64,000 nucleotides of DNA from Rhizobium sp. (GCA_019739215.1 JAHHDR010000027.1:1-64000), one strand, 5' to 3'; positions 55,458-64,000 are shown, counted from the stretch's first letter. Notes: a model not told the origin generated them from the letters alone. A program made the numbers and translations.

Positions 55458-56327
55458 ATGATCGTCAAGACCAATCGCATCGCCTTCCAGGGCGAGTTCG
55501 GCGCCAATTCCGACATGGCCGCGCGCGATGTATTTCCCAGCCTCTCGCCGCTGCCCTGCCCGACCTTCGAGGATGCCTTCGCCGCCGTGGAAAACGGCGA
55601 TGCCGATCTCGCGATGATTCCGATCGAGAATACGCTCGCCGGCCGCGTCGCCGACATCCATCGCCTGCTACCCGAATCGCGGCTGCACATAACGGGCGAG
55701 TATTTCATGCCGATCCGGTTCCAGCTCATGGTCCTGCCGGGCGTCAAGCACAGCGACATCATGACGGTCCACAGCCATATCCATGCGCTCGGCCAGTGCC
55801 GCAAGATCGTTCGCCACAATGGCTGGAAGGCCGTGGTCGCGGGCGACACGGCAGGCGCTGCCAAACTCGTGTCAGAGACCGGCGACCGGACAATGGCCGC
55901 ACTTGCCCCGCGCCTGGCCGCGGATCTCTACGGCCTCGAGATCATCGAGGAGAATGTCGAGGACGACGAAAACAACGTCACCCGCTTCGTCGTGCTGTCC
56001 CGCGAGCCGCAGGCTATCAAGCGCGACGCCGCGGACGAGAAGCTGGTCACCACCTTCATCTTCAACGTCCGCAACATTCCCGCCGCCCTCTACAAGGCCA
56101 TGGGCGGCTTCGCCACCAACGGCATCAACATGACCAAGCTCGAGAGCTACCAGATCGGCGGCAAGTTCGTGGCCACCCAGTTCTATGCCGATATCGAGGG
56201 CCATCCCGATGACGAGAACGTCAAGCGTGCGCTCGACGAACTCCGCTACTTCTCGACCCAGCTCCATATCCTGGGGACCTACAAGGCGCATCCGATGCGC
56301 GGCACGTTGCTCGAAGGAGAAGCATGA
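55458..56327 (+). CDS. pheA: Prephenate dehydratase
   Basis: A 289-residue stand-alone enzyme converting prephenate to phenylpyruvate, without a chorismate mutase domain. The catalytic domain has RIAFQGEFGANSDMAA, IPIENTLAGRV and the NVTRFVVLSR motif with the catalytic Thr. The C-terminal ACT domain binds Phe, and its usual ESRP is ESYQIGG here, as in other rhizobia. It overlaps the next gene by four bases (ATGA). Confidence 0.96.
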   Translation: MIVKTNRIAFQGEFGANSDMAARDVFPSLSPLPCPTFEDAFAAVENGDADLAMIPIENTLAGRVADIHRLLPESRLHITGEYFMPIRFQLMVLPGVKHSDIMTVHSHIHALGQCRKIVRHNGWKAVVAGDTAGAAKLVSETGDRTMAALAPRLAADLYGLEIIEENVEDDENNVTRFVVLSREPQAIKRDAADEKLVTTFIFNVRNIPAALYKAMGGFATNGINMTKLESYQIGGKFVATQFYADIEGHPDDENVKRALDELRYFSTQLHILGTYKAHPMRGTLLEGEA

Positions 56328-56563
56328 TGATCTGCGTGTTCGTCCAGCTGCAGTGCCGGCCCGGCACGGCCTATGATGTCGCCGACCGGCTCTATGAGCG
56401 CGAGATCTGCTCGGAGCTCTATTCGACCAGCGGCGAATATGACCTCATGGCCAAGATCTACATCCCCGAAGATACAGATGTCGGCCATTACATCAACAAC
56501 AAGGTGCTCGACATCGACGGCATCGTCCGCTCGCTGACGACCATGACCTTCAAGGCCTTCTGA
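56324..56563 (+). CDS. Stand-alone Lrp/AsnC ligand-binding (RAM) domain protein
   Basis: A 79-residue protein equal to the effector domain of Lrp-family regulators without the DNA-binding part. Blocks are VQLQCRPGTAYDVADRLYERE, SGEYDLMAKIYIP and DGIVRSLTTMTFKAF. Such domains bind amino acids as dimers or octamers. Its overlap with pheA suggests aromatic amino acid sensing, possibly by contact with PheA or a full Lrp protein, which is inference. Confidence 0.88.
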   Translation: MMICVFVQLQCRPGTAYDVADRLYEREICSELYSTSGEYDLMAKIYIPEDTDVGHYINNKVLDIDGIVRSLTTMTFKAF

Positions 56564-56572
56564 TCGCTTCGC

Positions 56573-56854
56573 TCAGTAGCGTTGCTTGTATTTCCTGTAT
56601 TCGATCAGGTTGGGCGGACGGTTCGAGCCGACCGTGGCCCGCCCGTAACGGCAGCTGTAGGTCCGGTAGGCGAGGCCGTTGCGATAGCGTGTCGCATGCT
56701 GCCGCTCCAGCCGGCTGGTGCAGACCGTATCGAGTTGCCTCTCCTCCTCGGTTGCCGGATCCTTCACCCCGGGGAGATTCTTGAATGCGTCCTTCGCCGC
56801 CGCGGAGAATGGCAGGACGGATACGATCAACAGGGCAAGCACGAGCCGCTTCAT
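56573..56854 (-). CDS. Small exported hypothetical protein
   Basis: A 93-residue unrecognised protein with a clear signal peptide (KRLVLALLIVSVLPFSAAAK, cleavage near residue 20). The mature part has two cysteines (DTVCTSRL and YSCRYGR) that could form a disulfide. It is rich in Arg and Tyr and ends EYRKYKQRY. The ATG at 56854 has GGAAG nearby. It converges with the Lrp-domain gene. Confidence 0.65.
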   Translation of the reverse strand: MKRLVLALLIVSVLPFSAAAKDAFKNLPGVKDPATEEERQLDTVCTSRLERQHATRYRNGLAYRTYSCRYGRATVGSNRPPNLIEYRKYKQRY

Positions 56855-56987
56855 GGAATCCTCTTCGTTGTCAGGAAGATAAGCGGCGCCGCGGCCGGCG
56901 TAAAGACAACTCCCCGTCATTGCCGGCGCTTTGTGTCGGCGGCTTTTTGAGCTATAGCCGCTCCAAACACACTTCGGGGACCGGGCG

Positions 56988-57614
56988 ATGAGCGATTCGA
57001 TCAGGCTGCACAGGGGCGATATTTCGGCGGAGGCGGCCGAGCGCTATACGGGCGCCATCGCCATCGATACCGAGACGCTGGGGCTCGTTCCGCGGCGAGA
57101 TCGGCTCTGCGTCGTGCAGCTCTCGCCTGGCGACGGCACCGCCGACGTGATCCAGATCGACAGGGGCCAGACGGAAGCGCCCAACCTCGTCGCCATGATG
57201 GCCGATCCGATCCGGCAGAAGATCTTCCATTTCGGCCGCTTCGACATCGCGGTGCTGTTCCACACCTTCGGCGTCACCACGACACCCGTGTTCTGCACCA
57301 AGATCGCCTCGCGGCTGAGCCGCACCTATACCGACCGGCACGGCCTCAAGGACAATCTCAAGGAACTGCTTGAAGTCGACATTTCCAAGGTGCAGCAGTC
57401 CTCCGACTGGGCGGCGGAAACGCTCACGCCGGCACAGCTCGAATATGCCGCCTCAGACGTGCTCCATCTCCACGCGCTGCGCGAAAGGCTGACCGAGCGG
57501 CTGATTCGCGACGGCCGCTGGGACATGGCGGTCGCCTGCTTCGAATTCCTGCCCGTTCGCGCCAAGCTCGATCTCCTGGGCTGGGAAGAGACCGACATCT
57601 TCGCCCATAGCTGA
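56988..57614 (+). CDS. Ribonuclease D-like 3'-5' exonuclease
   Basis: A 208-residue DEDDy exonuclease domain only. Motif Exo I is AIAIDTETLG (Asp27, Glu29), Exo II HFGRFDIAVL and Exo III YAASDVLHLHAL. The HRDC domains of full RNase D are missing, which is usual for the short rhizobial form. A role in tRNA or small RNA 3' trimming is probable. Confidence 0.92.
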   Translation: MSDSIRLHRGDISAEAAERYTGAIAIDTETLGLVPRRDRLCVVQLSPGDGTADVIQIDRGQTEAPNLVAMMADPIRQKIFHFGRFDIAVLFHTFGVTTTPVFCTKIASRLSRTYTDRHGLKDNLKELLEVDISKVQQSSDWAAETLTPAQLEYAASDVLHLHALRERLTERLIRDGRWDMAVACFEFLPVRAKLDLLGWEETDIFAHS

Positions 57615-57622
57615 GGTCGCGA

Positions 57623-58210
57623 TCAGCCGCCGAAAAGGGAGAAGTTCTGGGCACTGAGTTCGGCGATCCGGACGTCGAGCAGGATCAGGATATCGCCATT
57701 GCCGAAATCCATGATCGTATTGCCGTCCTCCTGCTGCATGCCCGCGCGCAATTGCGCGAAATTGCTGACGCCGAAATTATAGTTGATGAGCATGGTGATG
57801 AGATCGCCATCGCGGCCGCGCGGCTGGAAGTCGGTGATGATGTCGATCCCGTGGCCGCCGCCGAACAGAAAATCGCCGTTCGCGGTATAGAGAAAATTGT
57901 CGAGACCGCTGCCCCCGGTCAGCACGTCGCGACCGACATCGCCTGACAGCGTATCGTCGCCGGGACCGCCGATCAGGCGGTCGTTACCGCCCTGGCCCAT
58001 GACGTAGTCGAAGCCCGCGCCGCCATTCAGCCTGTCGTTGCCCCAACTGCCCAGAAGGGAGTCGTTTCCGCCCCGACCGTTATACCTGTCACGTCCGCTG
58101 TCCCCGACAAAGATATCGTCCTCGTTGGAGCCATTCTTGCGGAAAATGAAGTCGTCGGCCTGACTGCTGATTTCGTCGTGCCGGAAACGGGAGTGCTTGA
58201 CCTTGCTCAT
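57623..58210 (-). CDS. RTX calcium-binding repeat protein
   Basis: A 195-residue protein with about six nonapeptide repeats (GRGGNDSLLGSWGNDRLNGG onward, residues 40-105). A C-terminal M10-like domain follows: IDIITDFQPRGRDGD, then FAQLRAGMQQEDGNTIMDF and an end in LSAQNFSLFGG, the typical type I secretion signal. Its C-terminal domain is paralogous to that of the next RTX protein. Start taken at MSKVKHSRF, 58210; longer frames upstream lack repeats. No exporter lies nearby. Confidence 0.82.
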   Translation of the reverse strand: MSKVKHSRFRHDEISSQADDFIFRKNGSNEDDIFVGDSGRDRYNGRGGNDSLLGSWGNDRLNGGAGFDYVMGQGGNDRLIGGPGDDTLSGDVGRDVLTGGSGLDNFLYTANGDFLFGGGHGIDIITDFQPRGRDGDLITMLINYNFGVSNFAQLRAGMQQEDGNTIMDFGNGDILILLDVRIAELSAQNFSLFGG

Positions 58211-58460
58211 CTCTGCGCCCAATTCTGCAATCATGCGGGCCGGCGTGCCAAAGCCACTGCCCGTTCGCCGGCAATGTCGCGAGGGCCTTTTCAGAAAGCT
58301 CCCGTCTGAAGACGGCCGGCAGGCTGTTACGATAGTCCGACCGCAGGAGATGTCAGTCCGCCAATGAGGGGACACCACCGGCAAAAAGTGCCGGCTGCGC
58401 AGCCGTGGGGACCAGGCACCCCATGTTTGATGCGTTTATCCGCATTGAATAGGCGCATGT
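58211..58460. other. Intergenic region between two RTX genes
   Basis: 250 bases between tandem RTX genes on the minus strand. They should contain the promoter of the downstream RTX gene. No clear terminator, repeat or conserved gene was seen. Confidence 0.4.
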
Positions 58461-59042
58461 TCAGAGAAGATGCGGGCCCGCCGCTCCGATAGACTCAATG
58501 AAGAAGTCATCAGCGCTCAGCTGGCGGATGCTGACGTTTTCAAGCACCAGGATGTCGACGCCGCCGAAACTCAGCACCACATCCTTGCCGTCCTGGAACA
58601 TCATGTCGCGAAGCTGGGAAAATTCGGTAATGTCCAGCTCCGGCTCGATAAATATACTGACATATTCTCCCGGCTTGCGCGGCTGGAAGTCCGTGATGAT
58701 GTCGAGATTTGATCCGTTGACGTAGGAAGGCAGTGCCAGAAAGCGGAACATGTCCGCACCCGGGCCACCACTCATGATGTCCTTGTGCATGCCGCCTTCG
58801 ATCGTATCGTTGCCCGGGCCACCGATGATCCTGTCTTTCCCACGATCGCCGTAAATGATATCGGCTCCGCGGCCGCCTGAGATCCGATCGCTGCCTTCGT
58901 TTCCAAAAACAACGTCGGCGCCGCCATGCCCGAAACAGAGGTCGCCGCCGAACGAGCCGTGGAAGACGTCGGGGCCGTCTGTACCGTCAATGCGGCGGGA
59001 AACAACTTCACTCTCACCAAATTTGGTCCGCCGATCCTTCAT
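58461..59042 (-). CDS. RTX calcium-binding repeat protein, paralog
   Basis: A 193-residue protein with about seven nonapeptide repeats (DGTDGPDVFHGSFGGDLCFG to IMSGGPGADMF, residues 19-100). A C-terminal domain then shows LDIITDFQPRKPGE, FSQLRDMMFQDGKDVVLSFG and LSADDFFIESIG. The last 90 residues share the layout of the neighbour at 57623, suggesting tandem duplication. Probably exported by type I secretion encoded elsewhere. Confidence 0.82.
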   Translation of the reverse strand: MKDRRTKFGESEVVSRRIDGTDGPDVFHGSFGGDLCFGHGGADVVFGNEGSDRISGGRGADIIYGDRGKDRIIGGPGNDTIEGGMHKDIMSGGPGADMFRFLALPSYVNGSNLDIITDFQPRKPGEYVSIFIEPELDITEFSQLRDMMFQDGKDVVLSFGGVDILVLENVSIRQLSADDFFIESIGAAGPHLL

Positions 59043-59145
59043 CCGCCCATCCTTGAATTTCAGAGGCTGAAACGTTTGGTATCAAAGGACGAGCCTGCGA
59101 ACAAAGGCATTGTCGCTTGCCGCAATCGGGAATGCAACCACTCGA

Positions 59146-60039
59146 ATGACACGTGAGACCCTGCCGCAACACGAAACCGGCCCCTATCTCGAGCCGTTGC
59201 GGGCCTTGGTGCGCGCCTGGCTGGCGCGGCTGCCATGGTGGCTGTCGGAATTCATCCTGTTCGGCCTGAAGCAGGCCTGGGCCTGCCTCTTTGCCGGCAT
59301 CATGCTGGGGCTGATGATCGCCACGAAAATCGGATGGCAACCGGGCTGGTGGCTCCATCGCTATGATTTCCTCTTCCTCGTCGCAATGGCGATCCAGGGC
59401 CTGTTCCTGCGGTTCCGGCTGGAGAGCTGGGACGAAGCCCGGGTGATCTTCATCTACCATGTCACCGGCACGGTGATGGAGATCTTCAAGGTCCATATGG
59501 GGTCATGGACCTATCCCGAGCCCGCGATCGTCCAGATCGCCGGGGTGCCGCTGTTCACGGGTTTCCTCTATGCCTCCGTCGGCTCGTTCATCGCTCGCAC
59601 GATCCGCATCTTCGACATGCGCTTCACCCACTATCCGCCGGGCTGGCTGACCGGCCTTCTCGCCGTGGCGATCTATGTCAACTTCTTCAGCCACCATTTC
59701 CTGCCGGACATCCGCTACCCGCTTTTCGCGGCGACGATCATCGTCTTCTGGCGGGTTAACATCCATTTCACCACCGATCGCACCACGCTGAGCATGCCGC
59801 TGACCGTCGCGGCCTTTCTGTCATCGCTCTTTCTCTGGCTGGCAGAGAATATCGGCACGGTCACCGGCACATGGCTCTATCCGTCACAGAAGGTCTGGCA
59901 CATGGTATCGCTTGGCAAGCTCGGGTCGTGGTACCTTCTGCTCTATGTCAGCTTCGTATTGGTGACGATCGTCCTCAAGCCGAAGGCGCCGAGTGCGCGC
60001 GCAACGGCCGAGCCGGCGGTCGTCGCATCGACGGGATAG
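59146..60039 (+). CDS. DUF817 family membrane protein
   Basis: A 297-residue inner-membrane protein with about eight helices. Family blocks are WWLSEFILFGLKQAWACLFAG, WDEARVIFIYHVTGTVMEIFKV, GSWTYPEPA and WLYPSQKVWHMVSLGKLGSWYLL. Conserved Trp, His and Glu residues lie in or near the membrane, but no function is established. ATG at 59146 is preferred over a TTG at 59110. Confidence 0.88.
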   Translation: MTRETLPQHETGPYLEPLRALVRAWLARLPWWLSEFILFGLKQAWACLFAGIMLGLMIATKIGWQPGWWLHRYDFLFLVAMAIQGLFLRFRLESWDEARVIFIYHVTGTVMEIFKVHMGSWTYPEPAIVQIAGVPLFTGFLYASVGSFIARTIRIFDMRFTHYPPGWLTGLLAVAIYVNFFSHHFLPDIRYPLFAATIIVFWRVNIHFTTDRTTLSMPLTVAAFLSSLFLWLAENIGTVTGTWLYPSQKVWHMVSLGKLGSWYLLLYVSFVLVTIVLKPKAPSARATAEPAVVASTG

Positions 60040-60089
60040 GACATCACAGCCGCGTAGCGAAAACATGCCATGCTGACCAGGGATCGATC

Positions 60090-60632
60090 ATGACGGAACG
60101 GACCTACATCGCGCTGCTGCGCGGCATCAATGTTGGTGGCAAGGTGCTGAAGATGGCGGATCTCAGGGCGGCGGTCGCGGCACTGGGCTTCGATGATGTC
60201 CGAACCTATCTCCAGAGTGGCAACATGGTGTTCGGAGCCGCGAAGACCGAAGTTGGCGCGCTCTCGCGAAGGATCTCGGATGCGATACGCGATCACGCAT
60301 CGCTGGATGTGGCGGTGATGGTCCGCGATGCGGAAGCCTGGACCAGGATGGTCGCCGCCAACCCCTATCCCAGCGCCGCACTTTTTCCGAAGACCGTCCA
60401 TGCCTTCATCCTCGACGGTGTTCCCGACTCCGCCCGGCTCGACACATTGCGGGCAAGGCAACCGGCGAACGAGGAATGGCAATTGATCGACGGCACGCTC
60501 TACCTCCACACGCCGGATGGCTTCGGCAGATCCGTGCTTGGAGGGACGATCGAGAGATTAATCAAGGTGCCGGCAACGGCGCGGAACTGGAACACGGTCC
60601 TTTCCCTGCGGGACATGGCCTGCGTCTCATGA
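60090..60632 (+). CDS. DUF1697 family protein
   Basis: A 180-residue soluble protein. The family signature YIALLRGINVGGKVLKMADLR is at the start, followed by YLQSGNMVF, HAFILDG and a C-terminal GTIERLIKVPATARNWNTVL. The function is unknown. It follows the DUF817 gene by 50 bases on the same strand. Confidence 0.9.
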   Translation: MTERTYIALLRGINVGGKVLKMADLRAAVAALGFDDVRTYLQSGNMVFGAAKTEVGALSRRISDAIRDHASLDVAVMVRDAEAWTRMVAANPYPSAALFPKTVHAFILDGVPDSARLDTLRARQPANEEWQLIDGTLYLHTPDGFGRSVLGGTIERLIKVPATARNWNTVLSLRDMACVS

Positions 60633-60989
60633 GCCGGCAGGGGACGTCTTTCTCGACACGCCGAGCCGGGCCACGACTGCGCCGGGGATTCCATAGCGGG
60701 CGATAACGTCCCGGCCGTTGCGCAGGCCGCACATCTCGCGCTGGATGAACAGCGCATAGACCTCCGTTGCCGCCGCGTCGGTCAGTGCCTCCCGTTCTTC
60801 GTCGGTGGCGGCAGACGTCAGCCGCCGCAAGGCCGCCTCCGCGCGAAGCCCGGCCCGGCCCAGCGCATCGGCCCTTTCGGCCATCAGCTCGTATTCGAGG
60901 ACACTGAGCGGCGACGTGCCGCCAGAACTGTGCTGGTACTGCGAGGGAGGACGCAACGACACGGGATCTGTTAGCCTTGTATTAACCAT
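60627..60989 (-). CDS. Small hypothetical protein (possibly DUF6665-like)
   Basis: A 120-residue soluble protein of mostly helical character: LSVLEYELMAERADALGRAGLRAEAAL, then DEEREALTDAAATEVYALFIQREMCGLRN and RYGIPGAVVARLG. The pattern is shared with small rhizobial proteins, but a firm family assignment cannot be made here. It converges with DUF1697 with a six-base overlap of the 3' ends. Confidence 0.6.
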   Translation of the reverse strand: MVNTRLTDPVSLRPPSQYQHSSGGTSPLSVLEYELMAERADALGRAGLRAEAALRRLTSAATDEEREALTDAAATEVYALFIQREMCGLRNGRDVIARYGIPGAVVARLGVSRKTSPAGS

Positions 60990-61137
60990 TCTTTGCGAGC
61001 ATCCTTCGGATATAGGCAGTTCCGGGCGCAATGCAAATCAGCGCCACTCCGCGAGAATTTCGCCGAAGGGATCGCCAAGGGCCGCATGAGCGGCTTCGTG
61101 TCCGCCTTGCACGTTTCAATCATCCAAAGGTCCAGCC

Positions 61138-62811
61138 ATGCTGACGTCGCCTGTCAACGTCGTTGCAGCCGCATCCAATGGCGCAGCCCTCAAGCCGAAC
61201 GCCTCGGCGCCTGATCACGGTCCGCGCCGCGAGCCTCAGCTTCTGCAGGTTGCGCAGGCGATGGCCCCGGATGCGATGATCGAGCCGACCCTGCCGTCGA
61301 ACTCCCTGCTGACCCATGTCAATGCAGTGGCGGCGACCGCCGGAAACCGCACCATCCTGCAGGAGCTCAGCCTCAATCTGGCGGCAACCCTCAGGATCGC
61401 CCGCCGCCCCGAGGAAAACCTCACGGCCCTTTTCCTGCGCATCCTTGCCGCGATCGAAGCGGTGCCGCAGGCCGAACGACTGGCGATTGAGATCAAGGCG
61501 GGACTGAAGCCGCTCAAGATCACGCTGTCCGACCTCGCGATGGCATTGCGCAAGCCCGACGGACCGGAAGCCGCCCGGCTGACCGCCATCGCCGAGGCGC
61601 CCACCGCCATTCCCGGGCGCACGGCCGCCAACGCGGCAAACGCCAGCTATCTGAAGGAAGGCACGGACGACGGGCATGCGGAGGAGACCCTTGCCATGCG
61701 GGCCGCCGCCCGCAACAGCGCCGCCGGCCAGGGCCTGTTTTCTGCTGAGAATCGAATTCGTCCCGCCGACACGCGACCCGTCGATGCCAAGGTGCTGCAA
61801 TCCCACCTCAAGACCATGTTCGAGCCGGGCGACGCCAGGAAGCCGCAAACTGCGGAAGGCCGTGTCGACCCGCTCCACGCCGCTGCATCCGACAGTCCCG
61901 ACGAAGGCGGCGGGGAACCCGTGCGGCAAAGCGGCGCCAAACTGCCGGAGCGTGAACTGAAGCAGCCCGAGACACGGCCGGCACCGCCGCAACAGCCGGC
62001 TCCGGGCCGGGTCGGCGAACAGGTCGCGATATCCTCCGCCAGCCTCAAGCTCGATCCGCCAACGGTCGAGAAGATACGCAACGCGGCTCAGGCAATCGCC
62101 GAGCAGGACGCCGAATCCCAGCGGCAGGAGCCCGCGCAGCCGACGTCGGACGCTACAGACGACCGGCGGCTCCAGACCATGTTGACGCTCAAGGGCCTTG
62201 CCGAGGTTGTCGCAACGCTGCCCGCCAAGGCCGCCGAACTACTGGCAACCGTCGTGGCGGACGCCGCATCCCCTGTTCCCGGCACGAACGGCCCCGGCGC
62301 ACTGGACACGCCGGCTGCGCAGGATGACGAAACCCAGCAAACCGCCCTCGCGACCGGCGACGACACGCTGGCCGGAGACGGTTCCGAACCTCCCGCTGCG
62401 AACGAGATCCTGGCGGAGCAGTCCACCGAGTTGGACGCCGCGCCGTCAACTGAACGGCCCGAGGGCCGGAACGCGGCTGTCGTGACCGAGGAACGTCAGG
62501 CCGCCCAGCCCGAACGTCTGCCCGCCGGCCGTGCGGACCTTGTCCAGCACGCGGTGCCCTTTGCCTACGCGCCGCTCCAGCCGGCCCGCGAGGAGATGGT
62601 CGATGCGGTCGAGGAAGAGGAGACCGGCGACCCGCGTGACGAGGAAGAAGAGCCTGATGGCGACGAGGATCGCGATCCGCGCCGTCCACGCGACGAGTAT
62701 GATGCCATCCATGATCCGCTCCCCGAGGACGAACCGGCAGTCGTCATTACCCGGGATTCGTCGGAAGCCGATCGGGCCTTCGCGCTCTATCAGCGGATGG
62801 GCGGCTTCTGA
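61138..62811 (+). CDS. Large, largely disordered acidic hypothetical protein
   Basis: A 557-residue protein with no recognised catalytic domain. Residues about 60-165 form a helical segment (ILQELSLNLAATLRIARRPEEN, LFLRILAAIEAVPQAERLAIEI). Residues 170-480 are Pro/Ala/Glu/Gln-rich and low in complexity, and residues 490-540 are very acidic (EEEETGDPRDEEEEPDGDED). It has no signal peptide. The layout recalls flagellar hook-length or other ruler-like proteins, but no signature supports that. It converges on rpsA. Confidence 0.6.
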   Translation: MLTSPVNVVAAASNGAALKPNASAPDHGPRREPQLLQVAQAMAPDAMIEPTLPSNSLLTHVNAVAATAGNRTILQELSLNLAATLRIARRPEENLTALFLRILAAIEAVPQAERLAIEIKAGLKPLKITLSDLAMALRKPDGPEAARLTAIAEAPTAIPGRTAANAANASYLKEGTDDGHAEETLAMRAAARNSAAGQGLFSAENRIRPADTRPVDAKVLQSHLKTMFEPGDARKPQTAEGRVDPLHAAASDSPDEGGGEPVRQSGAKLPERELKQPETRPAPPQQPAPGRVGEQVAISSASLKLDPPTVEKIRNAAQAIAEQDAESQRQEPAQPTSDATDDRRLQTMLTLKGLAEVVATLPAKAAELLATVVADAASPVPGTNGPGALDTPAAQDDETQQTALATGDDTLAGDGSEPPAANEILAEQSTELDAAPSTERPEGRNAAVVTEERQAAQPERLPAGRADLVQHAVPFAYAPLQPAREEMVDAVEEEETGDPRDEEEEPDGDEDRDPRRPRDEYDAIHDPLPEDEPAVVITRDSSEADRAFALYQRMGGF

Positions 62812-62863
62812 ACCCTGCCAAGGTTTGCTGTTGATGGCGCGACAGGGGCCAGCGCCTCGCAGC

Positions 62864-62893
62864 AAAAAACCCGCCGGAGCGATCCGGCGGGTT
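62864..62893 (-). terminator. rpsA intrinsic terminator
   Basis: On the minus strand a 9-base-pair stem (CCCGCCGGA with TCCGGCGGG) and 4-base loop are followed by six T, 28 bases after the rpsA stop. It may also serve the converging gene at 61138. Confidence 0.88.
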
Positions 62894-62920
62894 CCTTGAT
62901 TTCAGATTGGCAGCAGAGGC

Positions 62921-64000
62921 TTATTCGCCGCCGCGGTTCTTCAGAGCCGCGCCGAGAATGTCGCCGAGCGACGCACCGGAGTCGGACGAACCGAACTGTG
63001 CGACGGCTTCCTTCTCTTCGGCAATTTCCAGCGCCTTGATCGAGAGCTGAACCTTGCGGTCCTTCTTCGAGAAGTTGGTGACGCGGGCGTCAACAACCTG
63101 GCCGACCTGGAAGCGCTCTGGGCGCTGTTCGTCACGGTCACGCGACAGGTCCGCACGGCGGATGAACGAGGTGAGCTCTTCGTGGTTGACGAGCTTCACT
63201 TCGATGCCGCCATCGGAGATGCCGGTGACTTCGCACGAGACGACTGCGTTCTTGCGCAGGTCGCCCGACGATGCGGCGTCGCCGACGGCATCCTTGCCGA
63301 GCTGCTTGATGCCGAGCGAGATGCGCTCCTTCTCGACGTCGACGTCGAGAACCTGGGCGCTGACCATGTCACCCTTGTTGAACTCCTCGATGACCTGTTC
63401 GCCCGGACGGTTCCAGTCGAGGTCGGAGAGGTGGACCATGCCGTCGACATCGCCATCGAGACCGATGAACAGGCCGAATTCGGTCTTGTTCTTGACTTCG
63501 CCTTCAACGACGGAGCCGGCCGGATGCGAGTTGGCGAATGCCTGCCAGGGGTTCTCGAGGGTCTGCTTGAGACCGAGCGAGATACGGCGCTTGGACGGAT
63601 CGACCTCGAGCACGACGACGTCGACTTCCTGAGTCGTCGACAGGATCTTGCCGGGGTGGACGTTCTTCTTGGTCCAGGACATTTCGGAGATGTGGATCAG
63701 GCCTTCGATGCCCGGCTCCAGCTCGACGAACGCACCGTAGTCGGTGATGTTCGTGACGGTGCCGCGGATCTTCTTGCCGACCGGGTACTTCGCGCCGATA
63801 TCGCCCCAGGGATCCGACTCGAGCTGCTTCATGCCGAGCGAGATACGATGGGTTTCCTGGTTGATGCGGATGATCTGCACCTTGACCTGCTGGCCAATGG
63901 ACAGGATTTCCGACGGATGGTTGACGCGACGCCATGCCATGTCGGTGACATGGAGCAGGCCATCGATGCCGCCGAGATCGACGAACGCACCGTAATCGGT
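62921..64000 (-). CDS. rpsA: 30S ribosomal protein S1, C-terminal part
   Basis: The last 359 residues of S1; the gene continues past the window edge. Four to five S1 OB-fold repeats are visible, each with a TDYGAFVELEPG-like or TEFGLFIGLDGD-like block. A final divergent repeat (VKLVNHEELTSFIRRADL) and a conserved tail precede the end ILGAALKNRGGE. S1 unfolds mRNA on the 30S subunit. Codon use is strongly biased as in highly expressed genes. A strong terminator follows. Confidence 0.97.
   Translation of the reverse strand, partial: TDYGAFVDLGGIDGLLHVTDMAWRRVNHPSEILSIGQQVKVQIIRINQETHRISLGMKQLESDPWGDIGAKYPVGKKIRGTVTNITDYGAFVELEPGIEGLIHISEMSWTKKNVHPGKILSTTQEVDVVVLEVDPSKRRISLGLKQTLENPWQAFANSHPAGSVVEGEVKNKTEFGLFIGLDGDVDGMVHLSDLDWNRPGEQVIEEFNKGDMVSAQVLDVDVEKERISLGIKQLGKDAVGDAASSGDLRKNAVVSCEVTGISDGGIEVKLVNHEELTSFIRRADLSRDRDEQRPERFQVGQVVDARVTNFSKKDRKVQLSIKALEIAEEKEAVAQFGSSDSGASLGDILGAALKNRGGE

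Overview
The window looks like chromosome of an alphaproteobacterium of the order Hyphomicrobiales (Rhizobiales), probably close to Rhizobiaceae. The evidence is the high GC content and gene orders typical of the group: SRP RNA-dnaX-ybaB-recR, rimP-nusA-ylxR-infB-rbfA-truB-rpsO-pnp, irr divergent from fabA-fabB-fabI, and cycM-kdsB-pheA. A textbook EcfG-type general stress promoter (GGAAC-N16-CGTT) and an Irr regulator fit the same placement. No phage, IS element, CRISPR array, tRNA or rRNA was seen.

The most striking structure is at the left end. Bases 1-7716 are repeated as an apparently perfect reverse complement at 7822-15537, separated by a 105-base spacer. The fold lies inside a histidinol-dehydrogenase-like gene, which is broken in both arms. 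Each arm carries a stress-type flavin-fold gene (cut by the window edge on the left), an alpha/beta hydrolase, small proteins, a frameshifted host-attachment-like gene, and a catabolic or uptake cluster: SDR dehydrogenase, PotABCD-type ABC transporter and HisD paralog. Two sites in the cluster match the HutC-type GntR consensus. The arms share the same three single-base indels, and truB, outside the repeat, carries a fourth. All four lie in homopolymer runs. The simplest reading is a fold-back read or assembly artefact at a contig start in a sequence with residual homopolymer errors. A real inverted duplication is not excluded.

From 15.8 to 26 kb come redox and nucleotide housekeeping genes (osmC, UPF0303, nudC, HIT), the SRP RNA, dnaX, ybaB, a TTG-started RTX protein, a MOSC protein, recR, a lytic transglycosylase and an ArsR/AHSA1 pair with duplicated operators. 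From 27 to 41 kb lies the transcription-translation superoperon. Two membrane-protein genes are inserted between infB and rbfA, and a tautomerase plus a KefB-type antiporter separate truB from rpsO-pnp.

From 41 to 64 kb are rsmC, an AraC regulator behind a long inverted repeat, a stand-alone LuxR-type helix-turn-helix protein followed by a predicted three-way-junction element with a CCUCCUCCC loop, a subtilase with a small I9-like partner, the unsaturated fatty acid genes with irr, a TRIC channel, an ECF sigma/anti-sigma pair with a matched pair of divergent promoters facing a DUF4394 protein, a TMEM43 homolog, cytochrome c, kdsB, pheA with a stand-alone Lrp-type sensor domain, an RNase D-like exonuclease, two paralogous RTX proteins, several DUF proteins, a long acidic disordered protein and the C-terminal part of rpsA.
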